Source: Acidobacteriota bacterium (GTDB lineage: Bacteria > Acidobacteriota > Blastocatellia > RBC074). Taken from it: a DNA stretch of 64,000 bases. The notes below the pieces were generated by a model. The model was not told where the DNA came from. It did not search any database and worked only from the letters and a program-made list of their open reading frames with translations. The DNA is taken from positions 1 through 64,000 of the forward strand of contig JAFDVL010000057.1 of the NCBI GenBank assembly GCA_018268995.1, given 5' to 3'. Positions within the stretch are counted from its first letter, which is position 1. The number at the start of each line of letters is the position of its first letter. The translations under genes were made by a program, and so were the position numbers. Positions 32,821 to 41,613 of this stretch are shown here, one piece after another.

Positions 32821-34242
32821 TTATTTAAACGGAGCCGGATCGCCCGTGCGTGCAACCAGCTTCAGCGGCTCGCCTTTCTTCTTGAAAAAGATTCCGACAG
32901 AAGCATTCTTGATCTGGGCCATGAACGTTACATCTCCATTGTCATTGATGACTGGATTTAGGAAGTTATTGAAGATATTGCGCTCATCTTTCGGGTCGAG
33001 TCCTGGCACTGGCTTTTCATAAAGAGCAATTGGCTCAATGCCTTCAGCGGTTTTGACAAACACGCCCCGACCTCTGCCTGCATAGTTTCCAACAAAAGCG
33101 ATTTCCCCTTTTGAATTCACGGATGGCATATTGAAATCAGAGAATGTCGCTGTCATCCCAGGCACGGTATCGCCGCTACGAACAGCAACCTCAGTGGGGC
33201 CGTCTCCTTTGTAAAACAAAATGCGGCCAGGTTTCTCGCCATCGGTAAAACCGACAAAAGCGACACCGCCACTATTGCTGATGGCTGGCGTGCGGTTGCC
33301 GAATCCAATGTAGTTGGAACCCGGAATCGGAGATGGTTTGTCTTGCAGCGCGATCACTTCCATGCCTTTAGCGCGTCGCACAAAAATTCCACCACCACCG
33401 CTGATGCGGATAAACAACGCGACTTCACCTCGTTCGTTGATGGCAGTCGGATAAAAATGCTCTGAATATTGTGTTTGTTCGCCCGCCGGAGTTTTTTGTC
33501 CGCTGCGTGCGACGATATTCAGTTTGCCATCTTCCAAAATGAACAATCCGCGTCCGTCGGGGTCAGTATATGTCCCGACGAAGGCCATCGTTCCTTTGGA
33601 ATTAATCGAAGCGTTTGAGAAACCGATATACGTCGCTGGGTTGTTCGGGATTTCCTGTCCCATCTGATAAAGGCTTTTCACACCTTCGGCTGTTTTGATG
33701 AAAATGCCGGATTGCTTGATTCCCGCGCTGACATCTGCGGCCCCACCGGAAACTGAGAATGGTTTAGCCTTTTCATCCAGCGTGGCACTGAACACCACAT
33801 CGCCGTTTTCGCTCAGGCTGACCTGATGGATACTCCAAATCGGCGATTTAAAGTTAAGACCTGCCTCACCATCACGGACATAAGACCAGGAACCATTTGC
33901 CTTGCGTACAAATAAGCCTGAGCCAAATCCGTTTTCCCCTTTTTCCGATGCGAAACGGCCAACAAAAGCTAAGTCCCCCTTGCTATTTAATAAGGGCATC
34001 CCGAAATTGCCAAAATGATTTTGGGCAAGCGGTTTTGGGGCGTTGATGTCAGTCGCAGGCTTGTTTGTCCGTGGCGTGATCGCCACAGGGCCATCTTCTT
34101 GCGCTGTGGATTTGCTTGCGGTTTGTGACGTGGCCTGTTGCCCGGTTTGCTGCGCTTGCACATTAACAGGGCCAGCCAAATTGCCGACTACTGCAAATGC
34201 AGATAGCAAGCCGAGGGTGAGGGAAAAACGACGAGTGAACAT
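32821..34242 (-). CDS. Secreted protein with seven-plus N-x-x-G-x-(V/I)-x-F repeats
   Basis: 473 residues with a signal peptide (LTLGLLSAFAVVGNLAGPVNVQA). The mature part is a chain of about 50-residue beta repeats marked by NSKGDLAFVGRF, LSENGDVVFSAT, NSKGTMAFVGTY, NERGEVALFIRI, SNSGGVAFVGFT, NSKGEIAFVGNY and NDNGDVTFMAQI. Between them are GLFVRKANG, GIFIKTAEG and GVFVKTAEG segments. The pattern suggests a beta-propeller-like or solenoid surface protein; I know similar sequences in acidobacteria and planctomycetes as DUF7453/choice-of-anchor-type proteins. Function unknown. GGAGG lies 12 bases before the chosen ATG, slightly far. The ATG 25 codons upstream would precede the signal peptide with a non-hydrophobic stretch and is rejected. 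Confidence 0.75.
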   Translation of the reverse strand: MFTRRFSLTLGLLSAFAVVGNLAGPVNVQAQQTGQQATSQTASKSTAQEDGPVAITPRTNKPATDINAPKPLAQNHFGNFGMPLLNSKGDLAFVGRFASEKGENGFGSGLFVRKANGSWSYVRDGEAGLNFKSPIWSIHQVSLSENGDVVFSATLDEKAKPFSVSGGAADVSAGIKQSGIFIKTAEGVKSLYQMGQEIPNNPATYIGFSNASINSKGTMAFVGTYTDPDGRGLFILEDGKLNIVARSGQKTPAGEQTQYSEHFYPTAINERGEVALFIRISGGGGIFVRRAKGMEVIALQDKPSPIPGSNYIGFGNRTPAISNSGGVAFVGFTDGEKPGRILFYKGDGPTEVAVRSGDTVPGMTATFSDFNMPSVNSKGEIAFVGNYAGRGRGVFVKTAEGIEPIALYEKPVPGLDPKDERNIFNNFLNPVINDNGDVTFMAQIKNASVGIFFKKKGEPLKLVARTGDPAPFK

Positions 34243-34449
34243 GGTGTTACTAAACCTCCAAAAAGAATCTTGGTCAGATGATTCTGCGCGTTCATTAGCC
34301 GGGAGTGAGGAGCGCACAGAGTAATCGCGTAGCTCGAAGATTTAACGCCAGGGCAGCCACTAAGTTCCCGCAAGCTGGATTTTTTTTAACCTTTTTCCTG
34401 CGTGGAACGGGTCTCAAGATACGGTAGGATTTGCTGATTCCTATTGCAG

Positions 34450-34625
34450 AGCCATTGCATTATCGGCACGAAGTCGCGAGGGGAAGGCAGAAGGAGAGAA
34501 AGAGTGCGGAAGAGACGGGGAAATGGAGGGGGGGAACAAGGAGGAAATCGTGTTAAGGAGGGATGCACAGAGAGACAAAGAAGTCATCTCTCAACCTCTC
34601 TGTCTCCCTCGCTCTCCTTCTTTCC
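34450..34625. repeat. Polypurine tract followed by polypyrimidine tract
   Basis: About 120 bases of nearly pure purine (GAAGGAGAGAAAGAGTG and similar) end in a 40-base pyrimidine block that abuts the M48 protease stop. The flanking 34243-34449 shows no gene. Same style as 3579-3672 and 56598-56682. May form a hairpin in either transcript. Confidence 0.5.
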
Positions 34626-34626
34626 T

Positions 34627-36039
34627 TCATCGGCCAAACTGAACACTGGCCAGCGTTTGTTGGAACGCTGGATTATAGGCTTCTGCCTCATCGCGAGGTG
34701 AAATTAGCACTAAGTAAAATAGTTTGCCGTTAGGTAGGATGGCGGTGCAAATGATGTCGCGCTCTTCGCGTCCCGTGACTGGGGATTCGCCGCCAATGGG
34801 AATGTACATCGCAGGCAATCCACCCAGGTTCGTCGGTTTCATATTATCAAGCACACGCATTTCAGGATTATCCCGCAGCTGTAATTCGACAAAGGCTTTC
34901 GATGCCTGTTCCAGGTTTTGCAAATTGGCAGGTAAGTCCTGCGTTCCCACAAAAATTCCATGTGTGACGACAACATTGCTTGTATCTGTTTTTCCCGCAG
35001 CGCCTTGCGGAGCGAAGATCGTCAGGTTGTCACTGGCATTGATCATTTGCCAATTGTTCGGAACGGAAAGCCCATAAGAGCCATCTGGAGCGCGCATGGC
35101 CTGTTGCTGCGGCGCAGGTGCCGGTGGGCGCGCCATTGGTTTTTGCTGTGTTGCCTGGCGACGCAAATCGCGTCCACCGGGTAGCCCACGGACACGGGCT
35201 TTAATTTGCTGGAACTCTGGTGTGTCTACAATGGGGTTAGCTGCAAGCTTGAGCAGTGGGAGTAACTCATTGAGATATTGGATACGGTTTCCGGGATCGG
35301 GATGGTCACTCAGGATTTGCGGCGGGCGTGCCCCTTCAGCCAGCAACGTTTTGAAGAAATTGCCCAATCCTTGTGGGTCATAACCCGCCGATGCCATAAT
35401 TTCTGCGCCCGTAATGTCAGCTTGTTTTTCGGCAGTGCGGCTAAAACGCAAAAATAACAAGTTCGCCCCCGCGCCTAAAATTGAATCCCCCAGGGAAGCT
35501 CCATCATGCCCTCCGTTCAGGATGGCGGACGCCACGCCCAACCCTTTTTCCGCAACCATTTGTTTGGACATTTGATTTGTCCCGTGACGCAACGCCGCGT
35601 GGCTGATTTCGTGCGCCATCACGCCGGCCAACTCGGATTCATTTTTTGCTGCGGCAATCGCACCTGTATGGACATAAAGAAATCCACCTGGCAGCGCAAA
35701 GGCATTGATTTCTTTGACATCTACGACTTTGAATTGGTAAGGAAATTTCTCTCCTGGAGCCTGTGCTGCCAGCTTTTTGCCGACATTATTGACATATTGT
35801 TGGACGGTTGGATCAGGCAGCATCCGCATTTCACGCTCAATCTGCATCGCGTTCTGTCGTCCAATCTCAATGTCTTGCTGTGGGGACAATAAATTAAATC
35901 CAGCCTTAAATTGTGGTGCTTGTTCCTGTCCGCGAACAGGAGCGTTTGAACCACTCCGACTACAAGCCGCGAGCAGCAAAGAAAGAATTAACAGGGCAAG
36001 GGAAACTTCACAACGCTTTCGATTTACAGTTTGGGTCAT
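34627..36039 (-). CDS. M48 family Zn metalloprotease lipoprotein (BepA/LoiP-like)
   Basis: 470 residues from the chosen ATG. Signal peptide with lipobox LLLAAC (Cys26), then the M48 catalytic domain: HEISH at about 143-147 followed by AALRHGTNQ, and the third ligand region KQADITGAEIMASAGYDPQG. A Pro/Gln/Ala-rich linker follows (QQKPMARPPAPAPQQQAM), then a C-terminal domain of about 150 residues (PNNWQMINASDNLTIFAPQG and onward). Relatives such as BepA and LoiP degrade misfolded outer-membrane proteins. The longest frame starts 17 codons earlier, ahead of a poor signal, so I use MTQTVNRKRC. The extra C-terminal domain has no family I can name. Confidence 0.87.
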   Translation of the reverse strand: MTQTVNRKRCEVSLALLILSLLLAACSRSGSNAPVRGQEQAPQFKAGFNLLSPQQDIEIGRQNAMQIEREMRMLPDPTVQQYVNNVGKKLAAQAPGEKFPYQFKVVDVKEINAFALPGGFLYVHTGAIAAAKNESELAGVMAHEISHAALRHGTNQMSKQMVAEKGLGVASAILNGGHDGASLGDSILGAGANLLFLRFSRTAEKQADITGAEIMASAGYDPQGLGNFFKTLLAEGARPPQILSDHPDPGNRIQYLNELLPLLKLAANPIVDTPEFQQIKARVRGLPGGRDLRRQATQQKPMARPPAPAPQQQAMRAPDGSYGLSVPNNWQMINASDNLTIFAPQGAAGKTDTSNVVVTHGIFVGTQDLPANLQNLEQASKAFVELQLRDNPEMRVLDNMKPTNLGGLPAMYIPIGGESPVTGREERDIICTAILPNGKLFYLVLISPRDEAEAYNPAFQQTLASVQFGR

Positions 36040-36303
36040 TATCGGGGCACCTTTCTCCAGAAATTCTAGTGACAAGTGTTTTCGCAACAACCTAACACTA
36101 AATCAGGCGGCAGTCTTTGTGCAACCATCTATCAAATCAGGCGGCAAGTTCTGGTCTATCAATGCATTTAAGGTATAATCCAAGCTGTTTGATAGATAAC
36201 CTCCCCCAGGTAATTCGGCGTCGAGGTGAAATTTTTTACCGCAACCGAAATTTTAGAAATCCAAAAGCCATTGCGGCTGCGTACTACCGGAAGGGAGGAC
36301 TCA

Positions 36304-36915
36304 GTGTCTTCACCAACAGATATGACTGAATTTGCGACACAAACAGATGTCGCGCGGAATCAGGATTGGGTGACCCGGATTGAGCAAATCGCCGCTGGCG
36401 ACCAGACAGCATTGGCTCAATTTTACGATTTGACAAATCGGCTGGCGTTCGGCTTGATTTTACGCATTCTGGGTGACCGCTCTACCGCCGAAGAAGTGTT
36501 GCTTGATGTCTATACGCAGGTATGGCGTCAGGCTGGCAATTACAGCCGGGAACGTGGGACTCCACTGGCCTGGTTGATGACAATTGCGCGCACCCGTGCG
36601 TTAGATCGTCTGCGTTCCGGGCGACAGGAGAGCAAGCGGAAAGAATCGCTTGAGGTCGTAGCCGATGCGCATAGCTTCGAGGCCAGCCCCGAAGAAACGA
36701 CAGTTGGCAACGAACACCAACGATTGGTACGACGTGCGTTGGCATCGCTGCCTGCTGAGCAGCGACAGATCATTGAATTAGCTTATTTTTCCGGTCTGAG
36801 CCATAGCGAAATCGCTGCACATTTAGGGCAACCGCTGGGAACGGTCAAAACACGAATGCGGTTGGGGATGATAAAGCTCAAAGAATTATTGGCACCAATA
36901 ATGGCTGGGCACTAG
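36304..36915 (+). CDS. ECF RNA polymerase sigma factor (SigK/RpoE-like)
   Basis: About 203 residues. Region 2 holds DQTALAQFYDLTNRLAFGLI, then LGDRSTAEEVLLDVYTQVW and RERGTPLAWLMTIARTRALD, where DAEE/VYTQVW and WLxxIARxxAxDxxR are the core-binding and -10 recognition patterns. Region 4 has LPAEQRQIIELAYFSGLSHS and EIAAHLGQPLGTVKTRMRLG. Style matches the ECF group paired with RskA/ChrR-type anti-sigmas. Start taken at GTG 36304 because GGGAGGA lies 4-5 bases upstream; ATG 36322 is an alternative, and a long in-frame extension to 36226 is rejected. Followed 21 bases later by its anti-sigma factor. Confidence 0.9.
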   Translation: MSSPTDMTEFATQTDVARNQDWVTRIEQIAAGDQTALAQFYDLTNRLAFGLILRILGDRSTAEEVLLDVYTQVWRQAGNYSRERGTPLAWLMTIARTRALDRLRSGRQESKRKESLEVVADAHSFEASPEETTVGNEHQRLVRRALASLPAEQRQIIELAYFSGLSHSEIAAHLGQPLGTVKTRMRLGMIKLKELLAPIMAGH

Positions 36916-36936
36916 AATTTGTAAGGACTTTGGATA

Positions 36937-37533
36937 ATGCATAGTAATAACAACGATGATTTTCAGGCTCGCGCCGCGCTGTATGCACTCGGCGCTTTAT
37001 CGCAAGCTGAAGCCCGCACATTTGAAGATGATTTGGCACGTGCGTCTGATGAGGCTCGCGCCGAAGCCGCAAGCTTTAATGAGATTTCTGCGCAACTAGG
37101 TCTCAGTGTTGAGGCGTCCGCTCCTCCGGCAAGTTTGCGAACCCGATTACTGGAACGCATCGCAAGCGAACCACAGCCCACACCGAAGGTCGTTAAGAAA
37201 ACTGCGCCCAAACATTTGGATGTTTTCGCTAATGAAGGAGATTGGATTCCGCTTTTTACGGGTGGTTCCTGCAAGATTCTTTTTACCGAGCCGAGCAATG
37301 GGTACATCACATCTTTGCTGAAGCTGGAGGCTGGCGCACGCTTGCCGAACCATCATCATCGTGGCAATGAACAGTGTATGGTGATGTCTGGGGAATTTTA
37401 TATGAATGGAAAGATGTACAATCCGGGCGACTTTACCGTTGCCCTGGACGGCAGCGATCATCTGGATGTTTACACTCCGAGCGGAGGCGTTTTGATGATT
37501 GTATCGCCGCCGAGTTATGAGATCGCGCATTAA
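36937..37533 (+). CDS. Anti-sigma factor with C-terminal cupin domain
   Basis: 198 residues. The N-terminal about 80 residues read ALYALGALSQAEARTFEDDL, a RskA-like anti-sigma start, but without the His-Cys-Cys zinc motif of ChrR. The C-terminal part is a cupin: YITSLLKLEAGARLPNHHHR, then GNEQCMVMSGEFYMNGK and YNPGDFTV, with a His triplet as metal ligand. It lacks a membrane helix, so it acts in the cytoplasm. By analogy with ChrR, the cupin would sense a small molecule or oxidant and release the sigma factor. Probably translated from the same message as the sigma gene; a strong terminator follows. Confidence 0.85.
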   Translation: MHSNNNDDFQARAALYALGALSQAEARTFEDDLARASDEARAEAASFNEISAQLGLSVEASAPPASLRTRLLERIASEPQPTPKVVKKTAPKHLDVFANEGDWIPLFTGGSCKILFTEPSNGYITSLLKLEAGARLPNHHHRGNEQCMVMSGEFYMNGKMYNPGDFTVALDGSDHLDVYTPSGGVLMIVSPPSYEIAH

Positions 37534-37557
37534 ATTTTGAATTATTGTTTGACGTAG

Positions 37558-37595
37558 AAAAGCCTTGAGAACCGTGGTTCTCAAGGCTTTTCTTG
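37558..37595. terminator. Bidirectional terminator, perfect 16-bp arms
   Basis: Arms 37558-37573 and 37576-37591 with a GT centre (effective loop four bases). A/T runs lie at both ends. It separates the anti-sigma gene from the convergent hydrolase. Confidence 0.88.
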
Positions 37596-37598
37596 TTT

Positions 37599-38459
37599 TC
37601 AATCAGCCAGCAGGAATTTAGTAGTTTCCTCTAAAAACAACTCTAATTGATCGTGATGCAGCCAATGGCCCGCCTTTTCTACTTCAATCAACCGATAGTT
37701 TTTGAGCGTTTCTGTGATGCCATCCTGTTCCGGGTTGGAGAAAAAACTTTCCTTACCCCAAAACAACAAAGTTGGGCAGGTAATGTTGCCTAAGACTTCG
37801 GCCAAATCTTGTCGGCTGGTTCCATACGGCGAAAAGAAGCGCAGATAATTGTCGAACTTCCAAAACAACGAACCATCAGAATTCCAGTTTGTTCCGTGCA
37901 GGGTCAGGTGCTCGGCGATTTCGTTTGGCAAATGCGGATTTACTTCTTTCATTCGGGCAACGGCGGATTCAAGGCTTGGATAACTTTTTACTTCGCGTTT
38001 TTCGCCTTTGCGCACGTTCTCAATCCAGTCTCGCAACCGCTCCGAAAATGGGCGATTAAACCGTTGCCCCATCGGAAAGCCTAATCCCTCAATCGCCACC
38101 GCTTTCTTCACTCGCTCAGGATAAAGGCCGCAATAATGCAGCACGATGTTGCCGCCCAGGCTATGCCCAATCAGGTAGATCGGATAATCGTTGATGACTT
38201 CGGTTAGCGTCGTCAGGTCAAGCAGATGTTCGGCCAAAGTGTACAGCGCGCCGGGAGCCTGCTGGCTGTTGCCGTGGCCGCGCAAATCCAACGCGTAGAC
38301 GTGAAAATGTTCGCGCAACGAACGCGCCACCCAATCCCAATTTCGCGCATGATCCAATCCACCGTGAACCAGAATCAGCGTTGGTTTTCCCTCTTGTCCG
38401 AAGTCCCAGAATTGCAGTTTCAGGCGATGCGAGTAGAAGTAATGTGAAATCGGTTCCAT
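37599..38459 (-). CDS. Alpha/beta hydrolase
   Basis: 286-residue cytosolic alpha/beta hydrolase. The oxyanion-hole strand LILVHGGLDHARNWDWVA is followed by VYALDLRGHGNS, the nucleophile elbow GHSLGGNI (Ser), a cap region, and a C-terminal KAGHWLHHDQ with the catalytic His. A catalytic acid lies in the FWGKESFF segment. No signal peptide. The substrate cannot be told; family members include esterases, epoxide hydrolases and lipases. Gene stands alone between a terminator and a divergent transporter gene. Confidence 0.85.
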   Translation of the reverse strand: MEPISHYFYSHRLKLQFWDFGQEGKPTLILVHGGLDHARNWDWVARSLREHFHVYALDLRGHGNSQQAPGALYTLAEHLLDLTTLTEVINDYPIYLIGHSLGGNIVLHYCGLYPERVKKAVAIEGLGFPMGQRFNRPFSERLRDWIENVRKGEKREVKSYPSLESAVARMKEVNPHLPNEIAEHLTLHGTNWNSDGSLFWKFDNYLRFFSPYGTSRQDLAEVLGNITCPTLLFWGKESFFSNPEQDGITETLKNYRLIEVEKAGHWLHHDQLELFLEETTKFLLAD

Positions 38460-38654
38460 AGCAGTAATGATGCAAGATGCCTACCGAAAGCACAATACTG
38501 CCGAACTCTCATCGGTCATTCCCGTTTTGCCTTTCCTGATATACACTTGAGCGCATCACAAAAATCTTGATAGCGCGCAAGCGGTTGCCGCACGCTAGAA
38601 CGAAACAACAATATTACAATTCGTTTTTACGGACCTCGACTCACTGCAAAACCT

Positions 38655-39893
38655 ATGAAGCAAAGTACCCGAATTCAACTGATGATTATGATGTTCCTCC
38701 AGTTTTTTATGTGGGGAGCGTGGTATGGGCAAATGAGCAAATATCTGCTTTCGCCGGAAGTCAAAGCCACGGGCGATCAGGTTGGAAACGCTTACACCGC
38801 CTTTTCCATTGCGAACATTGTCGCCCCATTTTTTATCGGCCTGATTGCAGATCGTTATTTTGCCGCACAAAAATTAATGGGCGTCCTGAATTTGATTGGG
38901 GCTGCGATTTTGTTTTTCCTCACGCAGATCAAAGATGGGGGGACGTTTTTCTGGTACATCCTGGCTTACTGTTTGTGCTTTGCGCCGACACTGGCGCTGT
39001 CAACCGCGATTTCCATGCGGCAAATGAAAAGCCCGGAAAAAGAATTTCCGGCGATCCGCGTCCTCGGCACGATTTCATGGATTGTCGTGACAAATATCGT
39101 AGGTTGGATGAATGTCGGCGACAAGGTCACCATCTTCCAAATCTCGATGGTCACATCGTTGATCTTGGGACTTTTCTGCTTCTTCCTGCCTGACACGCCA
39201 CCGAAAGCCAAAGGCCAGAGCGCGACCTTCGGGCAAATCATCGGAGCCGATGCTTTTGTTTTATTCAAGGATCGCTCATTCCTGATTTTCTTTATCTCAT
39301 CGGTGCTGATTTGCATTCCACTGTCGTTTTACTACGCGATGGCAAATCCTTCGCTGACAGATTCGGGGATGACGAATGTCGAAAACAAAATGTCGTTAGG
39401 GCAGGCGTCCGAGGTGTTTTTCATGCTGTTGCTGCCGCTTGCGTACAGCAAGTTCGGCGTCAAGAAAATGCTGATCATCGGCTTAATTGCGTGGATCGTG
39501 CGCTTTTTCTGTTTCGGCTACGGCGATGCACATTCGACGGAATGGATGCTGTATCTGGGCATTGTTTTGCACGGCATCTGCTATGACTTCTTCTTTGTCA
39601 CAGGGCAGATTTACACTGACAACAAGGCGGGCGACAAGATCAAAGCTTCAGCACAGGGGCTGATTACGCTGGCGACATACGGCGTTGGCATGGGCATTGG
39701 CTCGAAGCTGTCGGGAATCGTGCTGGATATGTACAAAACTGGCGAGGTTGCGGGCAAAGCGACTTACAATTGGACTTCGGTCTGGTTAGTGCCTGCTGCC
39801 ATTGCGATTGTCGTGTTGATCTTATTTGTCTTGTTGTTTTCAGAAAAGAAATCTTCCTCATCCACGGCTTCACCTGCTGAACAACCTGCTTAA
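38655..39893 (+). CDS. MFS nucleoside:H+ symporter (NupG/XapB-like)
   Basis: 412-residue integral inner-membrane carrier with about 12 hydrophobic helices. The opening (LMIMMFLQFFMWGAWYGQMS) and the motif after helix 2 (FFIGLIADRYF) match the nucleoside:proton symporter family, as do PTLALSTAISMRQM and IRVLGTISWIV, close to the NupG pattern. The C-terminus is a short Ser-rich cytoplasmic tail. A secreted nucleoside hydrolase is encoded 25 kb away, though that enzyme would compete for, rather than supply, nucleosides. No ribosome site is obvious; the ATG before KQSTRIQL is the only good start. Followed by a self-palindromic hairpin. Confidence 0.85.
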   Translation: MKQSTRIQLMIMMFLQFFMWGAWYGQMSKYLLSPEVKATGDQVGNAYTAFSIANIVAPFFIGLIADRYFAAQKLMGVLNLIGAAILFFLTQIKDGGTFFWYILAYCLCFAPTLALSTAISMRQMKSPEKEFPAIRVLGTISWIVVTNIVGWMNVGDKVTIFQISMVTSLILGLFCFFLPDTPPKAKGQSATFGQIIGADAFVLFKDRSFLIFFISSVLICIPLSFYYAMANPSLTDSGMTNVENKMSLGQASEVFFMLLLPLAYSKFGVKKMLIIGLIAWIVRFFCFGYGDAHSTEWMLYLGIVLHGICYDFFFVTGQIYTDNKAGDKIKASAQGLITLATYGVGMGIGSKLSGIVLDMYKTGEVAGKATYNWTSVWLVPAAIAIVVLILFVLLFSEKKSSSSTASPAEQPA

Positions 39894-39900
39894 TCTTTCT

Positions 39901-39946
39901 CATTAAGATGGCATCTTGGGCTTGCTGATAAGATGCCATCTTAATG
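39901..39946. terminator. 17-bp perfect inverted repeat with self-palindromic arms
   Basis: Arms 39901-39917 and 39930-39946. Each arm itself contains a palindrome (AAGATG-G-CATCTT and AAGATG-C-CATCTT), so alternative foldings or a cruciform are possible. No T-run follows, so it could be a terminator stem, an operator, or both. Confidence 0.6.
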
Positions 39947-40019
39947 ACAGCAATTCTTGAAGCACTGCTAAGGCTTTTTGTTTACACTCTCAGTCATTGT
40001 CGCCCCCGCGAATTGGCTT

Positions 40020-40940
40020 ATGACTTCCTATCATTTCACTGCATCAGATGGCGCTTCCCTCGCAGCTTACAAATGGGAACCTGTGACCAAGGCCAGAGGC
40101 GTGATCCACATTCTTCACGGTTTGGCTGAACACTCCGGGCGATATGCTCGCATCGCGAAATCACTGAATGCACACGGATACGTGGTGATTGCCAGCGATA
40201 TGCGCGGACACGGGCAGACGGCTCAGTCACAAGACGAGCTAGGCTTTTGGGTTGAAAAACAGGGCTGGGATCGAGTTGCGCTTGATGCTAGCGAGATGCT
40301 GGAAGCGGAAGCCAAAGAATATGCGGGCTTGCCGCTAATTTTATTGGGGCATAGTTTAGGTTCCTATTTGGCACAACAGATTATTTATGAACGTCCGAAG
40401 CTGCTGAAGGCGGCGGTGCTGTCTGCGCCCAACGGCAAGCCAAATTTGCTGGCACAAGCAGGACGCCTGATTGCCAGACTGGAGCGTCTGCGGCTTGGCC
40501 CGCGAGGCAAAAGCCAGCTCATCAATTCGCTGACTTTCGGAAAATTCAATCAGCAATTCGCTCCGATTGAAACACCCTTTGACTGGCTCAGTCGCGATCA
40601 GGGTGAAGTGAAACTTTACTTCAATGATTCGCGCTGTGGTTTTCTCAGTACAACACAATTATGGGTGGATTTTTTGGATGGAATGACTGAATTGGCAAAG
40701 CCGATGCACAAGCAGAAAATCCGTCGTGAATTTCCGCTCTATATTTTGGCAGGGAGCCGCGATCCGGTGTGTGACAATGGCAAAAGTGCGGAACGATTAG
40801 CGCAGGAATATAAGACCGCAGGATTAACCCGACTAACCTGCAAAATCTATCCTGAAGGACGGCATGAAATGATGAATGAAACGAATCGGCAAGAGGTGGT
40901 AGATGATTTAGTCTTGTGGTTGGAACACCTGATAACGTGA
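40020..40940 (+). CDS. Alpha/beta hydrolase, monoacylglycerol-lipase-like
   Basis: 306 residues, cytosolic. Typical of the lysophospholipase/MGL class: FTASDGASLAAYKWEP, VIHILHGLAEHSGRYARIAK, VIASDMRGHGQT, the nucleophile elbow GHSLGSYLA and the end region PEGRHEMMNETNR, with His as the final triad member. The HGLAEHSxRY block is the family's best marker. Substrate is likely a monoacylglycerol or lysophospholipid (family knowledge). I start at the ATG before TSYHFTASDG; an in-frame TTG 14 codons earlier is less likely. The 3' end is only 10 bases from a convergent gene, with no hairpin between. Confidence 0.85.
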   Translation: MTSYHFTASDGASLAAYKWEPVTKARGVIHILHGLAEHSGRYARIAKSLNAHGYVVIASDMRGHGQTAQSQDELGFWVEKQGWDRVALDASEMLEAEAKEYAGLPLILLGHSLGSYLAQQIIYERPKLLKAAVLSAPNGKPNLLAQAGRLIARLERLRLGPRGKSQLINSLTFGKFNQQFAPIETPFDWLSRDQGEVKLYFNDSRCGFLSTTQLWVDFLDGMTELAKPMHKQKIRREFPLYILAGSRDPVCDNGKSAERLAQEYKTAGLTRLTCKIYPEGRHEMMNETNRQEVVDDLVLWLEHLIT

Positions 40941-40950
40941 GCGGCTGCCC

Positions 40951-41613
40951 TTAAAATTCCAATCTCGAAAACACTCCGATCACATGCCAATACCCCGGCT
41001 TGGCCCGCTCATCCGAATTGCGTGAATAATGCAAATCAAGCGTGAAGTGCTTGTTTAGCGGAACCCGCGTTCCGACCCAGAATTGTCTGCGATTCCATTC
41101 CTGATGCCGCGAATCAAAATGAAACTCCTCTGCCAGATAGGGCGTGAGTTGATGCTCATGCCAGTTGAATACTTTTTCAATCTGGATGCGATTGCGATAG
41201 CGCCACGAAATTCGGTCATTGATGTCGCGGACTTCGGTACGATTGCGATCCAGGAGCGCGAACCCTTTGCCCAACGGTACGCGCGGCGTGAAATCAATAA
41301 AGTACCGATTTTCCTGCGAATGCCGTGTTGCCTCTGGCTGTGACCAGATATGCCGATAGCTAGGCGTAATATTGAGGTATTTTCCAACGCGAAAGACGAC
41401 TGCTGTTCCCAATTGTTCCGAAACGAATCCTTCAAGATGTCGTCCTGGCCTGATCGTCCCCAAAAGATTCAAGTTGATGGCTGGCGTTAATTTGAAACCC
41501 ACCGTGACATCCGGCCAGAATTGTACATCCTCATTGTCTTGTTCCTGTGCGGCAATTCTCATTCGTGCCGCTGTCAGCAGCAGTAAGAGCAGCAATACTT
41601 TTTTCATCTCCAT
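40951..41613 (-). CDS. DUF2490 outer-membrane beta-barrel protein
   Basis: 220 residues with a signal peptide (KVLLLLLLLTAARMRIAAQ). The mature part reads as alternating strands typical of a small barrel, with VQFWPDVTVGFKLTPAINLN, TPSYRHIWSQPE, WRYRNRIQIEKVF and WHVIGVFSRLEF (aromatic end). These are the marks of DUF2490 proteins, whose function is unknown. It overlaps the end of the upstream hydrolase gene by 10 bases, so the pair is one operon. A second ATG (third codon) is an equally good start. Confidence 0.78.
   Translation of the reverse strand: MEMKKVLLLLLLLTAARMRIAAQEQDNEDVQFWPDVTVGFKLTPAINLNLLGTIRPGRHLEGFVSEQLGTAVVFRVGKYLNITPSYRHIWSQPEATRHSQENRYFIDFTPRVPLGKGFALLDRNRTEVRDINDRISWRYRNRIQIEKVFNWHEHQLTPYLAEEFHFDSRHQEWNRRQFWVGTRVPLNKHFTLDLHYSRNSDERAKPGYWHVIGVFSRLEF

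Noticed and set aside
34188-34568. Small minus-strand frames before the M48/secreted-protein genes
   Set aside because: Low-complexity purine/pyrimidine DNA gives long frames by chance.
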